Below are positions 13,465 to 21,300 of a stretch of DNA of 30,472 nt, piece by piece. The position numbers and the translations under genes are program-made. This DNA is from a virus: positions 1-30,472 of IMG/VR virus record IMGVR_UViG_3300020470_000135, one strand, 5' to 3'. The stretch's first letter is position 1; each line of letters starts with the position of its first letter. The notes below the pieces were generated by a model. It was given only the letters and a program-made list of their open reading frames with translations. It was not told the DNA's origin and searched no databases.

Positions 13465-13695
13465 TTAATCTATTATTAGTTTTTCTGCGTCGGATATAGC
13501 TAATGACTTAGACTTACCTGCTGTAACACCAATGTGTTTATAAACAGGTTTTGTCCCCATTGTCTTCACTCTAAAGACATCTGCCTCGTGGCAGACTGTG
13601 TAAGGGTTCCACCTCACATGTATCATATAGTCGCCTTTATGGATGACTTCATCCTCAAAGACAGGTGCTGTATCCACAAATGGTAATTCTACCAA
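13465..13695 (-). CDS. Hypothetical protein, 76 residues, first gene of the antisense cassette
   Basis: Starts at TTG 13695 with AGGAAAGGA six bases upstream, a strong site that decides this unusual start. The short leader follows a good minus-strand promoter. The protein has mixed strands (about 19-30, 38-46) and a C-terminal helix (GKSKSLAISDAEKLIID), a small alpha/beta fold of unknown function. It reads into the transglycosylase gene 27 bases later. Confidence 0.65.
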   Translation of the reverse strand: MVELPFVDTAPVFEDEVIHKGDYMIHVRWNPYTVCHEADVFRVKTMGTKPVYKHIGVTAGKSKSLAISDAEKLIID

Positions 13696-13722
13696 TTACA
13701 GTCCTTTCCTATCAATAATTTA

Positions 13723-13751
13723 ATTCTAGTGATATTCTTGCATTAAGACAA
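13723..13751 (-). promoter_or_regulatory. Minus-strand promoter of the antisense cassette
   Basis: On the minus strand, TTGTCT (13751-13746) and TAGAAT (13728-13723) are separated by 17 bases, a standard sigma70-type layout. The predicted start near 13716 gives a leader of about 20 bases holding the AGGAAAGGA site of the first gene. Confidence 0.5.
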
Positions 13752-13765
13752 GTTTATGCTAAGAT
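13738..13765 (+). promoter_or_regulatory. Plus-strand promoter of the HTH/zinc-ribbon gene
   Basis: TTGCAT (13738-13743) and TAAGAT (13760-13765) are 16 bases apart, and TGC just before the -10 makes it an extended -10. Predicted start is near 13772. It overlaps the divergent minus-strand promoter, so the two probably compete. It is the only plus-strand promoter here with a recognisable -35. Confidence 0.5.
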
Positions 13766-13792
13766 TTTTATATGTTAATAGAGGAGAACAAT

Positions 13793-14740
13793 ATGAACAA
13801 GTATGAAGATAGGAAAGAAGACGAAGAATCACCATCAGAAAGGATGTTTGGGTTGGAAAATAGAGGTCCAGATCGTGTAGTAAAAACACCTTACATTTTA
13901 GGAGATATTGAAGATTTAAACGAGTTACCTACATTATTAGGTCCTAAAACATACACAAAAGCTAAATTGACAAGAGAAGACATTGTTCAAAAAATAGAAT
14001 CAGATCCTAGGAAAACAAATGTTCAGTGGGCTGAAGAATGGGGATGTTCAAGAGAAAGAGTAAGACAACTTAGGGAACAGTTTGGATTAAATAGCGTAAG
14101 AGAATTTAATTTAGAATTATTTAATTTAGCTTTAGAAGCTATAGGAAAAGGAACAGGATTTATTACACCACATAGCTTCAAAGATATACCTAACTTTAGT
14201 GTTAGTAGATTCAAATCATGGCTTGAAGATAAACCTTATCTCAAACAACAAGTAGAGCAAGTAAGACAAGAGCGTTACAATCAAATATATCATCCTACTC
14301 ATAAACTATGTAAATTTTGTGACAAGACAAAATCAATAGATAATTTTTATGTTTCTAAATCAGGAAAAGATAAAAGGATGAACAAATGTAACGATTGCAA
14401 CATTAAGATTGTGAAACATTATTACGACAAGCGACATGTCCCTAATCCTACAGTAACAGAAAAAACTTGTGCAAGTGTAAGAGAGCTAGGACCACTTCCT
14501 GCTTCTTTTTTCCATAGGTCACAAAAAGCATCTTCTGGTTTGCAATATAGTTCTAAAAGATATATGGAATGTTATTCCAAAAACAAAGCAAAGTATAAAA
14601 AAATTATGAAGATTGAAGATGATACTACTAGAAATAATGAATTGCGTTTGCTAGGCGATTGGCAACAAAGAGCAAAAAACGAAGCTAAGGAACTTCTCAT
14701 CAAAGATTTGGAAGAATACAATATGCTAAACTTAGAATAA
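13793..14740 (+). CDS. HTH and zinc-ribbon protein, probable DNA-binding regulator
   Basis: About 315 residues from ATG 13793, which has GAGGAG upstream. ATG 13772 is in frame but coincides with the predicted transcription start. A helix-turn-helix of the sigma-region-4 style (VQWAEEWGCSRERVRQLREQFG) lies at about residues 75-96. A zinc ribbon follows at about 170-205: CKFCDKTKSIDNF, then NKCNDCNIKIV. The C-terminal part (about 225-275) resembles a second, decayed copy (TCASV, FFHRSQKASSGLQYS, YMECYSKN) with only part of the Cys set. It may regulate the divergent cassette or late transcription. A nuclease is less likely because no HNH residues are seen. Confidence 0.75.
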   Translation: MNKYEDRKEDEESPSERMFGLENRGPDRVVKTPYILGDIEDLNELPTLLGPKTYTKAKLTREDIVQKIESDPRKTNVQWAEEWGCSRERVRQLREQFGLNSVREFNLELFNLALEAIGKGTGFITPHSFKDIPNFSVSRFKSWLEDKPYLKQQVEQVRQERYNQIYHPTHKLCKFCDKTKSIDNFYVSKSGKDKRMNKCNDCNIKIVKHYYDKRHVPNPTVTEKTCASVRELGPLPASFFHRSQKASSGLQYSSKRYMECYSKNKAKYKKIMKIEDDTTRNNELRLLGDWQQRAKNEAKELLIKDLEEYNMLNLE

Positions 14741-14763
14741 TTGCGACCCAAAATTAAACGGAG

Positions 14764-14801
14764 TCCCCTGCTGCTACACCGGTAGGGGATTTCGTGTTTT
14801 T
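14764..14801 (+). terminator. Rho-independent terminator
   Basis: TCCCCT (14764-14769) pairs with AGGGGA (14784-14789). CTAC/GTAG in the loop can form an alternative inner stem. The T-rich tail TTTCGTGTTTTT follows. It ends the regulator transcript 24 bases after the stop and stands directly before the next promoter. Confidence 0.65.
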
Positions 14802-14803
14802 CG

Positions 14804-14822
14804 GGTGTTATAATTGGGTATG
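14804..14822 (+). promoter_or_regulatory. Promoter for the head-closure/tail operon, apparently leaderless
   Basis: GGTGT (14804-14808) is followed directly by TATAAT (14809-14814), also readable as an extended -10. The A of ATG 14820 is six bases after the -10, so the mRNA should begin at the start codon. No Shine-Dalgarno fits. It has the same order as before terL (3301-3321). Confidence 0.5.
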
Positions 14823-15167
14823 CCTTCAATTACAACAGCATTATTAAATGAATCTATTGATATAGAAAGACTATCAGGTTCAACATCTCTAGATGATAGA
14901 GGTAACGAAGTCACAGCTTGGTCGTCTAGTTCTTCCAGTGTTCAAGCAAGAGTTATCCACACAAAAGAAACAACAGAAGATACAGATGACCAATTGGAAT
15001 CAAATCTTTTGAAACTTCGTGTTATGGTTCCTTCTACTACAGATGTAGATGTCAAAGATAGGGTTTCCTATGATTCTAAAAAATGGAATGTAAAAGGTGT
15101 AAAAACAGTTAAAGATAGATTTGGTAATATTTTTTATAAACAAATAATCATGGAGAGCGGTTACTAA
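14820..15167 (+). CDS. Head closure / head-tail joining protein
   Basis: A 115-residue protein of the head-tail joining (stopper) type that closes the connector channel and receives the tail. It has the usual all-beta pattern: IDIERLSGSTSLDDRGNEVTAW near the N-terminus, VQARVIHTKE, and the ending KDRVSYDSKKWNVKGVKTVKD. Families of this kind end in a similar G-W-V-G-V strand. ATG 14820 is chosen over TTG 14814 because TTG overlaps the -10 box. The stop overlaps the next ATG (TAATG). Confidence 0.75.
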   Translation: MPSITTALLNESIDIERLSGSTSLDDRGNEVTAWSSSSSSVQARVIHTKETTEDTDDQLESNLLKLRVMVPSTTDVDVKDRVSYDSKKWNVKGVKTVKDRFGNIFYKQIIMESGY

Positions 15168-16270
15168 TGTCAAAGTCCAAAGGTAAAGTTAAACAAAGAC
15201 TTATAGGGCGATCTAGAAGAAGTATGAGAATGACAAAGACTGCTAGAGCAGGACAGCGTTATCTCATTTTCGCTGAAAAAGACGACAACACTGGATTAGA
15301 ATTTCCTCAATCTGTTAACGATTTAAGAAGTTATATTTATACATATTCAATTATTTCTAACGATGTTACTAACCTTGTACCTTCAAAAGCTTTAAGAAGC
15401 ATTAACTCAATGAACTTAAGACTTGGTCGTGCTGTTGGTGACTATAACGCTATTAAAAATACAATTCTAGGTGTTTCTTCAGAAGCTGAAGTATCTGGTA
15501 TTGGTCGTCGTTTTTTAAGAAGGGCTGGAGGTCGTGCTACAGGTGCAGCTATGAGAGTTGTCCCAACAGGAAATAGTGTTTTTAGTAGAGCAGCATTTCG
15601 TGGAATTAGATCTGTAGCAGGTGCTAACTTAACAATGGTTACAGATAACATGATGAATAGTTTAAAACCAGGAGAAGCTTCAAGTAGGCTAGTTACTGAC
15701 CGTGCATTCAGAAAAATGGCAAAATATGGCCAACTTAATGTTGATTACTTATCAGACTATTTAGAAAGAAAATTAAGAGAAAATACACCTGTTGCTTCTG
15801 GTGCTTTAATGGAATCAATACAAAACAGAAAAGGAAGAGGATATGGAAAAGATTTATCAGGCGGAAGCAACGCTGCTCAAAAAATAATTAAGATTGGTAA
15901 TGTCCCTAATATGCCTGACCCAAGAGTCCCGTATCCTTGGGTTGTTGAGTTTGGTATTAACAAAGGTTTTGATAAAGGTACACAGACGCTAAACACACGA
16001 CTTGGTGGAATACCAAAAAGATTCAAATTTTTAGCAAATGTTACAGGACCAAGACCTGAAGGAGATACTTTTTTTGGTGGTTTTTATAACAACGACAATA
16101 GAGGTCCTTATGATAGGTCTGCTAAAAATCAAGGACAAGGTGCCATGGTTAGAAGAGCACTCAATAAAGTCCTAGACGATTTTGGTAGAGGCAGTCGTGG
16201 AGCAGCTATGGTTACACAAAGAAGATGGCCTACATTTGATGAAGTGTGGGAAAAAGGAAAAAAACTATAA
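15167..16270 (+). CDS. Neck protein, HK97 gp10-like C-terminal part with long N-terminal extension
   Basis: A 367-residue basic protein. Residues from about 195 carry TPVASGALMESIQNRK and VPYPWVVEFGINKG, close in pattern to HK97 gp10-type neck/tail-completion proteins (TG.L..SI and Y...VEFG). Those proteins are usually 110-170 residues, so the first 180 are an extension. That part is rich in Arg, Ala and Gly, including FLRRAGGRATGAAMRVV (about 117-133). The TAATG overlap with the previous gene and TAATG to the next keep it in the connector operon. The role fits its position between stopper and tail terminator. Confidence 0.7.
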   Translation: MSKSKGKVKQRLIGRSRRSMRMTKTARAGQRYLIFAEKDDNTGLEFPQSVNDLRSYIYTYSIISNDVTNLVPSKALRSINSMNLRLGRAVGDYNAIKNTILGVSSEAEVSGIGRRFLRRAGGRATGAAMRVVPTGNSVFSRAAFRGIRSVAGANLTMVTDNMMNSLKPGEASSRLVTDRAFRKMAKYGQLNVDYLSDYLERKLRENTPVASGALMESIQNRKGRGYGKDLSGGSNAAQKIIKIGNVPNMPDPRVPYPWVVEFGINKGFDKGTQTLNTRLGGIPKRFKFLANVTGPRPEGDTFFGGFYNNDNRGPYDRSAKNQGQGAMVRRALNKVLDDFGRGSRGAAMVTQRRWPTFDEVWEKGKKL

Positions 16271-16722
16271 TGGCTATTAATTTACCAGATTCAGAAATTT
16301 TATTTAGAACTTGGGCTACGAGTCAAAGCGTTATTACAGACATTGTTAGCACGAGAATTGCTACAAGACTTCCTTCTAATGCTACTTTACCTTTCGCAGT
16401 AGTAGATTTAGTTGATTCAGGACCTGAAAATTTGGATAGTGCAGGTATTTGGGTGGCATTTTTTAATATAAATTGTTTTGCTGGTAAATACGGATCTGAC
16501 GGAAATAAAGCAACTCCTGATTTCGCCAATGCTTTTGCACTTGCTAATGCTTTTGTAAGATGTGCTTTTGACCAAACACCTAAAAAATACACAATTACAG
16601 GTACAGACGGAATAATATACGGATTTAATCCTGTTAGTGGTCCATCTAGAATGGAAGATACAGACAGGAATTTAGCACGCTATACTGTAAATGTAGGAAT
16701 GTATTATGGAGAAGCAACATGA
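16270..16722 (+). CDS. Tail terminator protein
   Basis: A 150-residue protein likely to form the ring that caps the tail tube and joins it to the head. Its pattern fits the group: an N-terminal helix (DSEILFRTWATSQSVITDIV), TRIATRLPSNATLPFAVVDLVDSG, a strand with FNINCFAG, a helix (ALANAFVRCAF) and a final strand (RYTVNVGMYY). ATG 16270 overlaps the preceding stop by one base. It lies two genes before the tail tube gene, the normal place. Confidence 0.75.
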   Translation: MAINLPDSEILFRTWATSQSVITDIVSTRIATRLPSNATLPFAVVDLVDSGPENLDSAGIWVAFFNINCFAGKYGSDGNKATPDFANAFALANAFVRCAFDQTPKKYTITGTDGIIYGFNPVSGPSRMEDTDRNLARYTVNVGMYYGEAT

Positions 16723-17009
16723 AAAATGTTAAAGTAAATCCTTTTATCAGGGTTTTTGATGCCATTAGGGATGAAAAACTCGATATCATTTTTGACAACA
16801 AACAATGGATAGAAGTAAAAGAGTCTGATTGGACGAGATTAAAAGAATCTCAAACCAAACAAGGCGATGTTTTAGTTCCGACATTTGTTGCTGAAGGTGA
16901 GGGTATGGGAGATATAAACAACCTCGTTAGCGAGAAAATCGTAGACGAAGTTGCAGATGAAGAGTGGCATGAAACCGAGGAAGAAGACATAGTAGAAGAA
17001 GAAGAGTGA
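16719..17009 (+). CDS. Hypothetical acidic protein before the tail tube gene
   Basis: A 96-residue protein with a compact strand/helix N-terminal half (VNPFIRVFDAIRDEKLDIIF and on) and an acidic tail (residues 75-96 mostly Glu, Asp and Val). It is coupled to the tail terminator by an ATGA overlap. The GAAGAG at its end is one arm of a hairpin upstream of the tail tube gene. Function unknown. Small proteins at this place are often tail or connector accessories. Confidence 0.65.
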   Translation: MKNVKVNPFIRVFDAIRDEKLDIIFDNKQWIEVKESDWTRLKESQTKQGDVLVPTFVAEGEGMGDINNLVSEKIVDEVADEEWHETEEEDIVEEEE

Positions 17010-17019
17010 CGAGCTCTTC
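17001..17019 (+). other. Hairpin just upstream of the tail tube gene
   Basis: GAAGAG (17001-17006) pairs with CTCTTC (17014-17019) around a 7-base loop that contains the preceding stop codon. No T-run follows. Like the hairpin at 7450-7468 it lies in the short gap before a major structural gene. Confidence 0.4.
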
Positions 17020-17044
17020 CAAGTAGAAAAAGTAGGTAAAAGTA

Positions 17045-17650
17045 ATGGCACAAAGTATTACAGAAGTAATCTTGGGAACAGGAAACCTTTTTGTAGCGTC
17101 TGAAAGTGATTTGAATGGTGGAAGTCCTAACACGACTTTCCCAACTAATCCGGCAGCTACACCAGCGTCATCCTATTGGGATAACATTGGATATTCAGAA
17201 GGTGGATTTTCCTTAGAGTATGATAAGACTTTTGATGACATCATGGTCGCAGAAGAAGTAGATCCAATTAAGACTATTAAAACTGCACAAGAAGTCAGAA
17301 TTACAGGCGAGCTAGCTCAAGCATCATTAAGAAACTTGAAGTTTGCTATGGCTGGTGGTACAACAACAGCAAGCACTCCAGGCTCTGGATACACAACTTT
17401 AACTCCTCCAACAACTGATTCTTTCGAAGAAAAATCATTGTTATTAAGAGTTAATGCTCCAGGTACAGATGATGGTGGAACTGCAAAATTGAGAGACATT
17501 CAAGTCCCTCGTGCAGTCAATGTTGGAGCTTTCTCAATGGTTCACGCAAAAGCACCACAAAAGGTAACAATCACAGTTGAGTACAAAGTACTTAAACCAA
17601 ATAGTGATGCACCTTTTGCTAATATATTTAAAGTTATTGACACAGATTAA
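17045..17650 (+). CDS. Major tail tube protein
   Basis: The 201-residue subunit of the long tail tube. Supporting features are the N-terminal MAQSITEVILGTGNLFVAS strand, the segment YSEGGFSLEYDKTFDDIMVAEEVDPIKTIKTAQEVRITGELAQASLRNLKFAM (about 57-110), typical of siphovirus tube proteins, and the final beta strand KVTITVEYKVL. Length is normal. AGGTAAAAGTA precedes ATG 17045, and the gene stands between terminator and tail chaperones as expected. Confidence 0.9.
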   Translation: MAQSITEVILGTGNLFVASESDLNGGSPNTTFPTNPAATPASSYWDNIGYSEGGFSLEYDKTFDDIMVAEEVDPIKTIKTAQEVRITGELAQASLRNLKFAMAGGTTTASTPGSGYTTLTPPTTDSFEEKSLLLRVNAPGTDDGGTAKLRDIQVPRAVNVGAFSMVHAKAPQKVTITVEYKVLKPNSDAPFANIFKVIDTD

Positions 17651-17680
17651 TAACTAAGAAAAGTAAAAGATAGGAGAGTA

Positions 17681-18028
17681 ATGTCAGAGTTTAAGGACTT
17701 CGATAAAGCTTATGAAGAGCTTACACAACATACGCTAGATTTTAAGGTAGCTGGAAAGAAATACAGTATTCCTGGACAGCTACCAGCTAGTGTAGTTTTA
17801 GGTCAACTATCTGTTCTAAACGAGAGCGGATTAGTAGATCCAAAACAAATAAGTAAATTCTTAGAGCAATTGTTAGGTGCGGAAGTACTAGAAGATATGA
17901 TGGCGAATAAAGTATCTTGGAAACAGTTGGAAGAATTATTAAATTGGTTGCTAATACAGTACGAGGTTATTCCAGACCCCGATGCTGAAGTAACTGAAGA
18001 TGAGGGAGACGAAGACTCCCCAAAATAA
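17681..18028 (+). CDS. Tail assembly chaperone, short form (gpG-like)
   Basis: A 115-residue protein that binds the tape measure during tail assembly. The sequence has a strand-rich start (HTLDFKVAGKKYSIPG), a helical body with FLEQLLGAEVLEDMM and WKQLEELLNWLLIQYEV, and an acidic end (DPDAEVTEDEGDEDSPK). The TAA directly follows the slippery heptamer CCCAAAA. Most ribosomes should stop here and make this form. A clear AGGAGAG ribosome site precedes ATG 17681. Confidence 0.88.
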   Translation: MSEFKDFDKAYEELTQHTLDFKVAGKKYSIPGQLPASVVLGQLSVLNESGLVDPKQISKFLEQLLGAEVLEDMMANKVSWKQLEELLNWLLIQYEVIPDPDAEVTEDEGDEDSPK

Positions 18029-18306
18029 GTATCTCTACTGATGATATTTTAGAAAGATATTCAACAGTGGAGGCTGACTTCCATCGTTTCTATAATCTTG
18101 ACCCCATGAAAATATCTTGGAGAAAATTCAAAGTACTTTTGTTTTCTTTAGTTTCTCAGGAATCTGCTTTTTACGCACCGTTCCATGCGGAGATATACGA
18201 GGAAATGAAAGAAAGAAATTCAAAAGAATCCGACTTTACGAGAAATAAAGAAAAAACACGAGTTTCTCTTGATGTAGCTATGCAAGAAATAGGAGTAGAC
18301 AAGTAA
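17681..18306 (+). CDS. Tail assembly chaperone, frameshifted long form (gpGT-like)
   Basis: A -1 slip at CCCAAAA (18019-18025) just before the short form's stop joins it to the frame that continues from ATA 18025 to the stop at 18304-18306. The fusion is about 208 residues: 115 of the short form and 93 more, starting ISISTDDILERYSTVEADFHRFYNL. In the T part are helices with WRKFKVLLFSL and SLDVAMQEIGVD. The T part has no start with a good ribosome site of its own (GTG 18067 is the first candidate), so the fusion is the expected product. The tape measure gene follows at once. Confidence 0.85.
18019..18025 (+). promoter_or_regulatory. Programmed -1 ribosomal frameshift site
   Basis: CCCAAAA is read C-CCA-AAA in the gpG frame, which is the X-XXY-YYZ slippery form, and is followed by TAA. 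The -1 frame is closed by TGA at 18001-18003 but open from there on, so the slip must occur in this short stretch. A downstream structure is not obvious; the stop codon itself may stall the ribosome. Confidence 0.85.
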
Positions 18307-21300
18307 ATGGCTGATTTTAATATAACTATGAGCCTTCGTGCCATGGTCGATGGCGCAGCTAAACAACTTGATGGATTTATGGCCAAAGCTGGTCAGCAAA
18401 TAACAAAAGTTGCTTCTGCTGCTGCTAATGCTGTAAGCGCAGCTACAGTTGGTTTATTTGCAGGTCTTGCTTTTGCAATGGGAGCTGGTGCAGCTTCAGC
18501 AGTAAAATTTCAAAATGAATTTGCAAATGTTAAGAAAACTATGTCCGATGTTCAGGACCCTTTAGTTTTCAAAGAAATACAAGAAGATTTAGTTAAATTA
18601 GCAACCCAAATACCTATAACAGCAGGTGAACTAGCAAAAATAGCATCTGTTGGTGGTCAGTTAGGTATAGGTGCTGAAGATATATCAGAATTTACAGAGA
18701 TTGTAGCTAAATTAGGTGGAGCTACAAATATGAGTTCCGAACAAGCAGCTACTTCTATGGCTAGGTTCTTAAATGTTACAAATGAGGGTATCGACACAAT
18801 TGGTAAGTATTCCTCTGTTCTTGTTGAACTAGGTAACAATGTTGCTGCTCAAGAAGGGGAGATAATACTTCTAGCACAGAATTTCGGTGCTTCAGGTGAT
18901 CTTGCAGGATTAGCAACAGAAGAAATATTAGCTTTCTCAGCAGCTATGAAAGAAACAGGTCAGCAATCTCAGGCTGGTGCAACAGCTCTTTCTAAATTAT
19001 TCCTTAACATAACAGATGCAGCGAAACTAGGTGGCGATGAAATGGCTACCTTCGCACAAGTTGCAGGTAGAGATGTTGATGAATTTAGAAGATTAATAGA
19101 AACAGATGTTGGACAAGCTGTACAGATATTATTATCTGGTTTGAACAAGATGGGCGAAGAGGGTAGGTCTACTACCGCAGTATTAGACGAAATGGGCTTA
19201 GGTACTGTTCGTGTAAGAAAAGCAATCTTATCTTTAGCTAACAACGAAGAAGGTTTAGCCGAAGCTATGAGGAGAGCTAAAGATGAAGTAATTGACCAAA
19301 ATGCTTTGAATGAAGAGGCAGCAGAAAAATTCGGTACAGTTGCTATGCAAATGCAACAATTCAAATCGACTATGGGTGCAGCTTCAATCACTTTAGGTCA
19401 AATATTTCTACCTGTTCTGGAAAAATTAGCAGGTATATTAGTTGCTGTAGCCGATGCTTTCTTTGGACTCGCAGAATTTTTTAGAGATTTTCCTGCTGCG
19501 TGGTGGACAACTTTATCAGTGTCTTTTGTTGCTATGGCAATGGGTGTAGCACATTTAGGAAAAAGTATAAGCACTGTTCTTGGACCACTTGCAAAATTTT
19601 TAAAGATAGGTGGTGGAGTTGGTTTAGTTATTACAGGTATAGTCATAGCTCTTGGAGCAGCAGCTAAAGCTTATGGGAAATACAAAAAAGAATTAGAAGG
19701 TGTTTCTGATATGCAAGAGAATGTTGTTGAAACTTTAGACAAGATGAAAGTCAGTATTGGAGAAGGTTTTGCAGCAGAACCAATATCAAAAGAGACTTGG
19801 GAAGACTTCCTTGCTAATTTACCTGAAGCAACAAGAGAAGCGATTGTTAAAGGAATAGAAGACGGTTCTGTTGGTGAGGATATGTTTAATAACTTAGTAA
19901 CTCATGCAGAAGCACTAGGACCTGAATTCGGTGTAGCAATAATGGATGCTCTAGATATTGGAGAAGGTTTCTGGAACTCTGATGATTTTGTAGCAGACCA
20001 AGGGACTATACAGCAACTTATTACAAATCTAAAAGGAGCGGGATTAGAAGAACCTATGGCTGAGACCATCGCATTATTAGAAGAGTACAAAGCAATTCTT
20101 CCTAGCCTACTTGATAAAGATGTTGAAAGAAAAAAAGTAATTGAAGAAATATTAAAAGTTCAAATGGGTATTGTTGATGGAGCTTTAGCAAAGAATGCTC
20201 AATTAAATTCAGATATAGCTGAAGCATTGCACGAACATTATGGTACAGCTCTTATAACAGACAGAAGACTTGCAAGTATGATGAAAACTGAAGCAGGCAG
20301 ATTGAAACTCGCTAAAGATTTAGCAAAAGAAGGAAATAAATTTCATAAGTTAATCTTTGGTACACAAGAAGTAACTGAAGATATCGTAGAGGATACAGAA
20401 GATATAGAATCTAATCTTGATTCTTTATTAAGAATTACTAGAGACTTCAGAACAAAAATTGATAATTTATTTAATCCAATAAAAGAACAATTTGAAATGC
20501 AAAAAAATGAAAGAGACTTACAAAAAGCTCATCAAGAACATGCAGATTTACACCAAGAACAACTTGATCTAACAAACGAAGATGTTGAATTACAGCAACA
20601 GTTAGTTGACCTAGGTTCACAAGAAGTAACTAATGCAGAAGAAAAACTTGAGATGCAAGAGTTGGAAAATGAAGCATTAGAAATTGAAGAACGAATTAGA
20701 ACAGGGATGGCGTTAACTGCTAACGAACAACTTCGAAAAGAAAAACTTAAGAAGGATTTGGTTAGAGTTAATGCAGCTGCTGCTCATGGTTCTTTAGAGT
20801 TTGCTGAACTAGAAGCAAAAGCTATTCAAGAACAAATTGATGAAATAGATAGTAAAGCAGTTACTCAAGCAGATGCTGATGAACTTAGAGCTCAAGCTCT
20901 TGATATTGCAGAAAACGCACAGCTAAGAAGACAGGAAGAAATTGCTGAAATAGAGGAAAGAAGAATAGACATTGGTGAAAGACTCAAAGAAATTCCTGAT
21001 GAAATATTAGATGCACATGAAGACATTCATGAATTACAAAGAGATTTAGTTAATAACACACTCGACATGATTGAAGCACAAGCTAAATTCAACACAGTAA
21101 AAGAACAAGAACTAAAAATGACTGCTGAACTTCTTGGACTAGATAATCAAAGAATAGATGGTTTGATGACTTTGATGAATCATGCAAGAGTTGAATCAGG
21201 ACCTATGGGACAGGGTTGGGTAGACAAAGCAATAGCTAATCTTCCTTTCTTACAAGCACTGCTTGGATATACACCAACAAACTCTGCAACAGGAGGACAA

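Noticed and set aside
18026-18065. Stimulatory stem-loop after the slippery site
   Set aside because: Only a loose five-pair TATCT/AGATA stem was found, too weak to report as a feature.
18067-18306. Separate gene for the tail chaperone T part starting at GTG
   Set aside because: No good ribosome site; the in-phase slippery heptamer and open -1 frame upstream explain it as part of a fusion.
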